Assembly (NCBI RefSeq): GCF_002872415.1
Contig: NZ_CP025704.1
Location: forward strand, 1,178,001-1,242,000
Source of the DNA: Bacteriovorax stolpii
GTDB lineage: Bacteria > Bdellovibrionota > Bacteriovoracia > Bacteriovoracales > Bacteriovoracaceae
Direction of reading: 5' to 3'
Length of the DNA: 64,000 nucleotides
Positions 34,964-42,072 of the stretch are shown in pieces; positions within the stretch are counted from its first letter, which is position 1; every line of letters starts with the position of its first letter. The position numbers were made by a program, and so were the translations under genes. The notes beneath the pieces were generated by a model. The model ran no database searches and was not told the DNA's origin. It saw only the letters and a list, made by a program, of their open reading frames with translations.

Positions 34964-35293
34964 ATGAAAGCTAAACTGATGTCAAAAATTACAGTAACAG
35001 CATTGATGGGGTTGATCGTTATAAGTTCAGCTTATGCACAAGATCCAAGCAATACCTCTCATGAAGAACATCATCCTGATACAAAAGTAGTATCAGAGAA
35101 AAAGAGTGATATGAAAATGGAAAATGGAATGATGGGAAAAATGGACATGAAAAATATGAAGGGCATGATGAAAGAGTGTAAAGAAATGCATAAAAATTCA
35201 AAAATGTGTAACCAAGATATGATGGAAAAATGTCAGATGCAAATGGATAGTAAAGATTGTCAAAAGATGATGAAGAAAGCAAAGAGTAAATAA
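34964..35293 (+). CDS. Small secreted Met-rich protein, paralogue 3
   Basis: A 109-residue protein with a Sec signal (LMGLIVISSAYA, cut near 25) and a His-containing mature start (SHEEHHPD). The C-terminal domain MKGMMKECKEMHKNSKMC...MMEKCQMQMDSKDCQKMM keeps the four-Cys spacing of paralogue 1. AGGAG precedes ATG 34964. It is likely a periplasmic Cu(I) binder (inference). Confidence 0.75.
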   Translation: MKAKLMSKITVTALMGLIVISSAYAQDPSNTSHEEHHPDTKVVSEKKSDMKMENGMMGKMDMKNMKGMMKECKEMHKNSKMCNQDMMEKCQMQMDSKDCQKMMKKAKSK

Positions 35294-35371
35294 GCTAAAA
35301 AATAGTTCAAGATGAAGAGGAAATGGAAACGTCTAATAGCGATCAAATTCTAAAATGACATCGCTAAGTCA

Positions 35372-35518
35372 CGTACATGGCCATTGGAATTCTTGGCTAT
35401 TTCTTGTGTATTGAACAAAGAGAACATGTGCTTCCATTTCTTCCTTATTTATTCTTGCTAGCATGCCCACTATGCACATTTTTATGCATAGTGGACACAA
35501 ATATCATAATGAAGGATA
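35372..35518 (+). pseudogene. DUF2933 remnant
   Basis: The frame reads MAIGILGYFLCIEQREHVLPFLPYLFLLACPL and then, after a 1-base shift near 35470, MHIFMHSGHKYHN. This aligns with the intact DUF2933 protein at 28326. No proper start is left. It is a decayed second copy. Confidence 0.65.
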
Positions 35519-35534
35519 AAGTAAGAGGTCAAAA

Positions 35535-36173
35535 TTAAGAATACATACTTTGAAGCATTGGAACAATTATCCTTAATTTGTTTTCATCTAACTTCTCAAT
35601 TATTTTTTGGCATTCTTCGACCATTTCATGGCGAAGTAGAGATAGTTTCAAAAGTTGGTTGAAATACTCCATTGAGTATCCATACGTCAGAACAATACTA
35701 AGTATTTTCTTATCTGTAAGGGCAACACGACCATTTTCGATGAAACCAATAGTATTAATTCCTAACCCACAAAGTTTAGAAGCTTCGTATTGATTAATAT
35801 TTTTAAGTAGCCTTAGCTCTTTTAAAACTTTGCACTCCCTAGTAACTCGTCTGTGGCAAAATCTTCTATCTGATCTACTATGAGAGGTTTTATTTTTTCT
35901 AATAGAATTAGCATCTGTTGAGGCTTGGATTTTGCCTGATCTAAGGTCTTCTACATCTGAATCACTAAATCCGTACTTATGTTGAAACTCCTTAAATTTT
36001 TCAACGGAGATTGCTCCACGACCATTTTCTAGTCGTTCAATGTTTTTGTAAGAGAAATCAAACAGAAGTCCAGCTTGCTGTCTTGTGAGTTTCTTAAGCA
36101 ATCTCATTTTCTTCAAGAGGACTGCAAAATCTGAAAGGTATTCTTGTTTTATATTTTCTGTAATTGTTTCCAT
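35535..36173 (-). CDS. XRE-family regulator with two helix-turn-helix domains
   Basis: I start at ATG 36173, which is preceded by GGAGAACTTT. The 212-residue protein has a first XRE domain at about 17-65 (KKMRLLKKLTRQQAGLLFDF, NIERLENGRGAISVEKF) and a second at about 112-160 (LKELRLLKNINQYEASKLCG, TIGFIENGRVAL). They are joined by a basic linker. Three operator-like repeats lie upstream. Its 3' end also survives as remnants at 46378-46565 and 6638-6655. It is divergent from a PIN fragment. Confidence 0.8.
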   Translation of the reverse strand: METITENIKQEYLSDFAVLLKKMRLLKKLTRQQAGLLFDFSYKNIERLENGRGAISVEKFKEFQHKYGFSDSDVEDLRSGKIQASTDANSIRKNKTSHSRSDRRFCHRRVTRECKVLKELRLLKNINQYEASKLCGLGINTIGFIENGRVALTDKKILSIVLTYGYSMEYFNQLLKLSLLRHEMVEECQKIIEKLDENKLRIIVPMLQSMYS

Positions 36174-36193
36174 AAAGTTCTCCATGGGAAAAT

Positions 36194-36342
36194 GCCATGG
36201 CCATGGCAAGCGAGTGCTCATAGCAATGGCAAAAAAATTGGTTGGTAATAGCAAAGGTGTGCAAGCGAGTGCTTGCAAAAATAATTGAGGAATTTTAGAA
36301 GTTTACAAACTTTGGTGCTACAAAATGCAAGCAGGTGCTTGC
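36194..36342. promoter_or_regulatory. Three operator-like inverted repeats upstream of the XRE gene
   Basis: GCAAGC-N4-GCTTGC occurs complete at 36261-36276 (extended to 36260-36277) and 36327-36342, and as a half-decayed copy at 36206-36218. Centre spacings are about 55 and 66 bp, near whole helical turns. A separate perfect palindrome GCCATGGCCATGGC lies at 36194-36207. Autoregulation by the double-HTH protein is likely. Confidence 0.6.
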
Positions 36343-36505
36343 TCATGCTACTTCAAAATCTTTCTGGTAAGGATTTGGTAAGGACACTTAGAAAGATGGC
36401 GAAATATTGAGAAATAAACAATTGTGAGTTGACTACAGTCCTACTGAATTTAAGTTGTTAAGATATTTAATGTTTTGAGAAATTACCGATTTTTTGAAAA
36501 TCAAA

Positions 36506-36830
36506 TGGAAAGGTTTATGTGACCCTTTACCTAAGAAAGCCACTTGAAATGGAATACAGGGCGCTGGACAAGCTTAGAATAAGCTATTTGAGTATGTATA
36601 ACGATGACCAAAAAGAACTTTTTAATAAAAAAATAACATGGGAAGAGGCCATCTCTATTTGTTCAGATGTAGGGGCAGGCTTTTCTGATGCTATGATTTT
36701 AAATGCTCTTCAGTGTACTAATCTTCCTTTTTCAATAAGTCTTGATAGTGATCTCGCATTTTCAGTAGTGGCGAATTCAAATTTAAAAGATGTTTTAATC
36801 CCTGACGCACTAGTTGATAATTTACTATAG
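36506..36830 (+). pseudogene. C-terminal fragment of the PIN-domain gene
   Basis: The sequence matches codons about 150-256 of the PIN gene at 4352 with high identity (GGAAAGGTTTATGTGACC onward). There is one inserted C near 36523. It keeps FSDAMILNAL and SISLDSDLA but lacks the N-terminal catalytic half, so it cannot be active alone. It ends at TAG 36828-36830. Confidence 0.8.
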
Positions 36831-36914
36831 TTTTATTAAAATTATTTCGCCAATTTCCGTTTATTTAAGATGAATAGATTTAAAAAGTTGGGTATATAGA
36901 TCCTTTGTCTAAAT

Positions 36915-36941
36915 CGAAAGGGTTTTAAGTAAACCCTTTCG
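36915..36941 (-). terminator. Terminator after the FTR1 gene
   Basis: CGAAAGGGTTT and AAACCCTTTCG form an 11-bp stem with a 5-nt loop, 12 bases past the stop at 36953. On the minus strand the T tract is short (ATTTAG). Confidence 0.6.
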
Positions 36942-36952
36942 TTAGTTCACAA

Positions 36953-38896
36953 TTATTCTTCGGTAATTGGTTCCTCAATCATCACTGGCTTTGAATTATA
37001 GTTAATTAAAACTAAAGCTAGTACCAGAGTGAGAATTTGAGCAGAGATTGTCTGCCATGTAGGATATAAACCAATAGTTTCAATTCTTAAGTTGAAAGAT
37101 AAATATGTTGAGTCGAAAATCCCTGCTTCTTGTAATGAATGCACAGCTTTTCCTGCTAGGATCAAAGCTAGACCACAAGTTAAAATAGCTGAGAACTTAA
37201 ATAATTCTCTTATAGGTACTTTCTTGGAATATTTAAGAGCAAAAAATGCAAAAGCAAAGATTAAAGCCAATGCAGCAATTAAGCCTAAACTGATTGCATC
37301 TTTTCCACTTTCACCTGTTTGGAACCAAAGAGCTCTAATGAATAAAACTGTTTCAAAAGCTTCTCTAAATACAGAAATGAAAGAAATGGAAGCTAGGGCC
37401 CATAGATTTTTATTGTCGATAGCACCTTGGACTTTCTCGTGAATGAATTTTTTCCATCGACCGATTTCTGTCTGTCGATGCAACCAAAAACCAAAATAAA
37501 GCAATATAACAACCGCCATAGTTGAAGTTACAGCTTCTAGCATTTCTCTACTAGCGCCACTCATATTCATAAGGGCCCCAGACAAGAACCATGCTACAAA
37601 ACCTAAAAACACAGCTGAACCCCAGCCTGCATGTACCCATTTAGCAGCCGTTTTATCGCCAAAAGCTCTAATTGCACTAAGTAAAGTTAATACAATCAAT
37701 ACTGCTTCAAAACCCTCTCTAAGGATAATTGCAAACGCACCAGAGAAGGCAACACCAAAAGTTAACTCTCTCGATTTGACAGCTTCAGAAACTTCATTGA
37801 ATACTTCTTCAGTGATGACTATTTGAGCCTTTAATAAATCAAAATTTCCATTCTTATCTGAAATAATTTGTCTGATCTTTGCCATTTCAGTCTCTACTTT
37901 TATGACGAGATCAGGATTGTTTGCTTTAATCATTGGTTCAAGCGGCTCAATACCTTCAAGGTATGCTTGAATCGCTAGTCTTTTGGCATCGTCTTTAGAA
38001 TTGTTTTTATATGCTGTTAAAGATTCATTTAAATAATTCTTAGCTTTACCAATATATTCACCACCAGAAGTATTGCCATCTTTTGAGCGAAGTAATGCAA
38101 GTGCTACATTTCGTTCATCTTCATTTTCTAATGTCATTTTAGCTTTAAGTTCAGTATCAGAAAGAGAAGCCTGGTCAATCAACGATATATTTTCAGGAAC
38201 CTTAACATTCACACCTTCTGCTTTTTTTAAAGTTTCAGCATGTCTCATGGCCATTAGATAGAAAGATAAGTCCCAAACTTCCTTATCAGTAAAATTAGTC
38301 CAGGGTGGCATTCCTGTGCCAGGTACACCTAATCGAATTGTATTATAATTGTGAAAGGCAGATATTGCGCTCATCCTTTCTGGTTCATGAAAGTTGGCTG
38401 GTGCAGGGTCCATTCCTTTTCCAGCTTCACCATCGCCATAACCATTATTTCCATGACATGAAATACAGTTTTGTTGAAATAAAGATTTACCATTCGATAT
38501 CGAAGGTTGTGTCGTAGGAGACAAAGTGATTTTAGTGATTAAGATGAGGTCTTTTTGAATATCCCTAGCTTGAAGTGAAACATCAACAGCTTCAGCTTTT
38601 CCATCAATCATTTGCTTTAATTTTTCAATTTTAGTGTAAACAGCTTTTTCATTTTTGATTTCGGGTAGCGTCGTTGCTAATTCAAAAACTTTTTGAGCAA
38701 ATTCTCTCTGCTCATCATACTCACCTTGTGAAATAACTTTTCCTTTTTGAACTGCCCCACCATAGTCATGAGCTAGATAATCTAATAAGTGAATAGCGAA
38801 ACGGGGAGTGCTTTCAGCACTTGTTTCGGGTGTTACAGTTTGGGAGAGCGCAAATTGAGAGAAAAGTAGCGTTAGTAGGAGAATTGATTTCAACAT
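36953..38896 (-). CDS. FTR1-family iron permease with N-terminal cytochrome c domain
   Basis: I start at ATG 38896 (MLKSILLLTLLFSQFALSQ, a Sec signal); the longer frame runs through an operator-like repeat. The 647-residue protein has a helical periplasmic part, a haem c domain (CISCHG near residue 142, distal Met in GTGMPPW), further helices, then the seven-helix FTR1 permease. The permease has both R-E-x-x-E iron motifs, REGFE near 391 and REAFE near 509. It would import iron, possibly after oxidation by the haem domain. Divergent from arsR. Confidence 0.92.
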   Translation of the reverse strand: MLKSILLLTLLFSQFALSQTVTPETSAESTPRFAIHLLDYLAHDYGGAVQKGKVISQGEYDEQREFAQKVFELATTLPEIKNEKAVYTKIEKLKQMIDGKAEAVDVSLQARDIQKDLILITKITLSPTTQPSISNGKSLFQQNCISCHGNNGYGDGEAGKGMDPAPANFHEPERMSAISAFHNYNTIRLGVPGTGMPPWTNFTDKEVWDLSFYLMAMRHAETLKKAEGVNVKVPENISLIDQASLSDTELKAKMTLENEDERNVALALLRSKDGNTSGGEYIGKAKNYLNESLTAYKNNSKDDAKRLAIQAYLEGIEPLEPMIKANNPDLVIKVETEMAKIRQIISDKNGNFDLLKAQIVITEEVFNEVSEAVKSRELTFGVAFSGAFAIILREGFEAVLIVLTLLSAIRAFGDKTAAKWVHAGWGSAVFLGFVAWFLSGALMNMSGASREMLEAVTSTMAVVILLYFGFWLHRQTEIGRWKKFIHEKVQGAIDNKNLWALASISFISVFREAFETVLFIRALWFQTGESGKDAISLGLIAALALIFAFAFFALKYSKKVPIRELFKFSAILTCGLALILAGKAVHSLQEAGIFDSTYLSFNLRIETIGLYPTWQTISAQILTLVLALVLINYNSKPVMIEEPITEE

Positions 38897-38947
38897 ATGC
38901 TCAACTTTGAATAAGATTGTTAATTGTTTTCTTTTTACTACAAAAGT

Positions 38948-38959
38948 TTGACCAGTCAA
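38948..38959. promoter_or_regulatory. Inverted repeat upstream of the FTR1 gene
   Basis: TTGACCAGTCAA is a 5-2-5 inverted repeat (TTGAC/GTCAA), about 50 bases before the FTR1 start. An operator is possible; it does not match a Fur box. Confidence 0.35.
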
Positions 38960-39010
38960 CCAAAATGTTATATTAATTTATAACCCATCTATTTTATGAA
39001 GTTATTTTAT

Positions 39011-39030
39011 AGTTGCGCTTTTGTGCAACT
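39011..39030. promoter_or_regulatory. ArsR-type operator
   Basis: AGTTGC-N8-GCAACT is an inverted repeat 18 bases before the arsR start. Its length and place fit self-regulation by an ArsR/SmtB repressor. Confidence 0.55.
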
Positions 39031-39047
39031 GTCTCTATATTGAGAAT

Positions 39048-39455
39048 ATGCATCAAATAAATATTAGTATTCATGAAATTTTCCAGGCCCTATCTGATCC
39101 GTTTCGGATTCGTATTGTTCACTTAATGATCCATGTAGGTGAACTTTGTCTTTGTGAATTATCAGAGTCCATGGATGAACCTGAATACAAACTATCAAGA
39201 CACATGAAAGTCTTAAAAAATGTCGGAATAATAACATCAGAACGAGATGGTAAATGGATTTATCATTCATTAGTAATTGATCAATCTTTTCTCAACTCTA
39301 TATATGCAGGCATTATTGAATTTCCAAATTCAGAAAAACAATCAAAAGAAGATTTGAGAAATTTTAATAAACGCAAATTGCTTAGAGATAATGGCAGATG
39401 CCGACAGATAACTTTCAACGAAGTGTTTAAGGAAAAATATATCGCACTCAAATAA
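39048..39455 (+). CDS. ArsR-family metal-responsive repressor
   Basis: I start at ATG 39048 (MHQINISIHEIFQALSDPFRIRI). The 135-residue protein has the ArsR winged helix. Its recognition-helix region has ELCLCELSES (Cys near residues 32 and 34), the same C-x-C position used for As(III)/Sb(III) by ArsR. The next gene is 77 bases on. Whether it regulates FTR1 or the downstream transporters is open. Confidence 0.87.
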   Translation: MHQINISIHEIFQALSDPFRIRIVHLMIHVGELCLCELSESMDEPEYKLSRHMKVLKNVGIITSERDGKWIYHSLVIDQSFLNSIYAGIIEFPNSEKQSKEDLRNFNKRKLLRDNGRCRQITFNEVFKEKYIALK

Positions 39456-39532
39456 TCAAAGAATCCACGAATGGAAAAAGCATTATTTAGAAAATCGAGT
39501 GAATGATAGAGTACTGATATTAATAGGTTAAA

Positions 39533-40465
39533 ATGGTTATCGATACAAATAATAAAATTGAAACAATGGGAAATTATGGAGCCACTCTTTCGTTGATAGA
39601 AATTGGGCTTGGCTCACTTTTGCACGCTTTGAAAATCCCTTTCTCTGGAGCACTCTTATCACTAAACCAAGGATTTATCCTTTGTAGAGCTGCAATCTTC
39701 TCAAGGGGATCTTTAAACAACTCGTGGACCACGTATAGTATTTCTAATATTGCAGCAGTTTTAAAATCTCTTTCCCCTGCCGGTAAGAAGCTAGGTCCTA
39801 TGCTGAGCTTGAGTATGCAAGGATTGCTATTTAATCTCGGGATTACCTTTTTAGGAACAAATCCTCTGGGGCTTTCTCTTGGAATGGCGCTTTTGTCTCT
39901 TTGGACATTTGTTCAACCCATACTGACTTATTATTTATTTTTTGGCGATAAACTCTTTAGCGCCATAGAATACCTTTATCAAAAAACACTCCCTTTCTAT
40001 GGGATCAAATCAGAACCATTAGTATGGATTTTTCTTTCTTTCGTATTAATAAAAATTTTAATTGGTGTAATTCTTGCTTTTATTGCTTGGCGGACTAAAG
40101 GAGATGAGATTTACGGAAAAGATTACCATGAAAAATTAATAAATCTTGCGAGAGAAAAGCGATTAAATATTTCACAAAATGAGACAACTAAAGAAAATGC
40201 AGTATGGTGGGCATTTAAAGACTTACTCAAACCACTTTTTCTTATTTCACTACTTACAACTGGCTTATTTCTTTATTTTTCTCAACATGATTACGGTCAA
40301 ATTTTTTGGTATTTACTTAGGCCAATTGCTATTGGATTTATATTTTTTTACATCTCACGCACGCTGACTCTTGATCGTTGGCTAATTAAAATCGAAAAGG
40401 GCAGGCTGCGGATTTTTAGCTTGAGTTGTCAAAAAGCTTTGGAAAAGATTAGAAAACCCTTTTAA
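39533..40465 (+). CDS. Polytopic membrane protein of unknown function (310 aa)
   Basis: There are seven or so hydrophobic segments, with a cytoplasmic charged loop near 200-230. The start region YGATLSLIEIGLGSLLHALKIPFSGALLSLNQGFIL recalls small-molecule or ECF-type uptake components, but I cannot place the family. It lies between arsR and the CDF transporter, so a metal-linked transport role is possible. Confidence 0.65.
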   Translation: MVIDTNNKIETMGNYGATLSLIEIGLGSLLHALKIPFSGALLSLNQGFILCRAAIFSRGSLNNSWTTYSISNIAAVLKSLSPAGKKLGPMLSLSMQGLLFNLGITFLGTNPLGLSLGMALLSLWTFVQPILTYYLFFGDKLFSAIEYLYQKTLPFYGIKSEPLVWIFLSFVLIKILIGVILAFIAWRTKGDEIYGKDYHEKLINLAREKRLNISQNETTKENAVWWAFKDLLKPLFLISLLTTGLFLYFSQHDYGQIFWYLLRPIAIGFIFFYISRTLTLDRWLIKIEKGRLRIFSLSCQKALEKIRKPF

Positions 40466-40531
40466 AGAAAAAATTAGTAACTAAGCACATTTTTAAGAAA
40501 ATTAAAGGTGGCGCCAACAAGAGATTTTGAA

Positions 40532-41575
40532 ATGAAAAAAACATTATTTAAAGTTCCTAAAATGGATTGTCCTTCAGAGGAACGAGTGATTCGCATGGCA
40601 TTTGATGGAATTCAAGAAGTACAAAAATTAGAATTCAACCTCCAACAACGTCAACTTGAAATTTTTCACTCCAATAATTCAAAAGATGTTTTGTCTGTAA
40701 TATTGCCACTTGGTTTTGGTGGTGAAGTGCTTCAATCTGAAGAAATAGCAAAGGTAAGTTCTGTAGATAAAACGTTATTCAAGATTCCTAAAATGGATTG
40801 TCCTTCTGAAGAGAGGATGATCAGAATGGCCTTTGAAGGCAATAGTAATATACAGAAATTAGAATTCAATTTGCCTCAACGTCAATTAGAGATTTTTCAT
40901 CGGAATACTCCTGAGGAAGTATTAAGTGTTCTTTCACCGCTTGGCTTTGGTGCTGAAATTGTCGGGACTGAAAAAGTGCAAGATTTTATTAGTCACGGTA
41001 GTAAAGAGTCCGATGAGCAAGAGACTGCTGCTTTAAAAAGTGTCTTTGTTATAAATGCACTAATGTTTGTTGTTGTTCTAATAGCGGGTTTAATTGCAGA
41101 TTCAACAGGACTTCTTGCTGATTCTATTGATAATTTAGCTGATGCTACTGTTTTTGGATTAAGTATTTATGCAGTTGGAAGATCGAGAGAACTTAAAAGA
41201 AAAGCAGCAAAAATGAGTGGGGTTGTGCAGTTGCTTTTAGCACTTGGTACATTAGGTGAAGTATGGAGACGTATAATTGTTGGCAGTGAGCCTGAATCTC
41301 AAACAATGATGATCGTTGCAGGATTCGCTCTTATTGCTAATTTAACCAGTATGTATTTAATGAGTGCTCATAGGAAGGGAGAAGTTCATATGCAAGCAAG
41401 CTGGATATTTTTATCAAATGATGTCATTGCTAACTTTGGAGTTATAGTCGCTGGGTCACTCGTTCATTATTTCAAGTCAGATCTTCCAGACTTAATAATT
41501 GGTGTAATCATATCTTTAGTTGTTATGTCCGGCGCAATACGTATTTTAAGATCAACAAGGAAGATCCAATCATGA
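40532..41575 (+). CDS. CDF cation transporter with two N-terminal HMA-like domains
   Basis: I choose ATG 40532 (MKKTLFKVPKMDCPSEER). Two near-identical ferredoxin-fold domains (about 1-75 and 82-155) each carry KMDCPSEER, with a single Cys rather than CxxC. The remaining part is a six-helix cation diffusion facilitator, with DSIDNLAD in helix 2 and SNDVIAN in helix 5 as the metal-site motifs. It likely exports a divalent or monovalent metal. The stop overlaps lspA by 4 bases. Confidence 0.88.
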   Translation: MKKTLFKVPKMDCPSEERVIRMAFDGIQEVQKLEFNLQQRQLEIFHSNNSKDVLSVILPLGFGGEVLQSEEIAKVSSVDKTLFKIPKMDCPSEERMIRMAFEGNSNIQKLEFNLPQRQLEIFHRNTPEEVLSVLSPLGFGAEIVGTEKVQDFISHGSKESDEQETAALKSVFVINALMFVVVLIAGLIADSTGLLADSIDNLADATVFGLSIYAVGRSRELKRKAAKMSGVVQLLLALGTLGEVWRRIIVGSEPESQTMMIVAGFALIANLTSMYLMSAHRKGEVHMQASWIFLSNDVIANFGVIVAGSLVHYFKSDLPDLIIGVIISLVVMSGAIRILRSTRKIQS

Positions 41576-42069
41576 AAAAAATTTTTTTAATTTTGATTTG
41601 CGTTTCATTCTTTACAATACTGATAGATCAATTTTCAAAAATGTACATAGCTGATGCTTTTTATTTTGGTGAATCTATTACTATAATTCCAGAGTTCTTT
41701 AATATTACACATGTGAGAAATCCGGGGGCAGCCTTTGGTATCTTTGCTGATTCTCATCCAGTTTTACGTTCTATTTTATTGCTAGGAACACCACCATTAG
41801 CTGTTTTGTTAATTTGCTTTTTCTTATTCAAAAATAAAAAAATATCCACGCTTGAAATTTATGCCTATTCATTGATAGTTGGTGGTGCTCTTGGAAACTT
41901 TGCAGACAGGTATCGATTGGGTTTTGTAGTAGACTTTTTAGACTTTCATATCAATCGTCGAGTAACATGGCCTGCATTTAATTTTGCTGATAGTTTCATT
42001 ACTACAGGTGCCTTCATATTAATTGTTCTCTCCTTTAAAAAATCTGAAGAACTTATTCCGGAAGTATAA
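41572..42069 (+). CDS. lspA: Lipoprotein signal peptidase LspA
   Basis: A 165-residue, four-helix protein with the LspA boxes: DQFSK near residue 17, THVRNPGAAFGIF near 47, GGALGNFADR near 103 and FNFADSF near 138. The catalytic Asp pair is in NFADR and NFADS. It cleaves prolipoproteins at the lipobox. Copies of lspA beside CDF genes occur in metal-resistance islands, so this may be an accessory copy. Confidence 0.96.
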   Translation: MKKIFLILICVSFFTILIDQFSKMYIADAFYFGESITIIPEFFNITHVRNPGAAFGIFADSHPVLRSILLLGTPPLAVLLICFFLFKNKKISTLEIYAYSLIVGGALGNFADRYRLGFVVDFLDFHINRRVTWPAFNFADSFITTGAFILIVLSFKKSEELIPEV

Positions 42070-42072
42070 TTA

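Noticed and set aside
36953-38959. Longer FTR1 start at 38959
   Set aside because: The added codons cross an operator-like repeat and would hide the clear signal peptide that starts at 38896.
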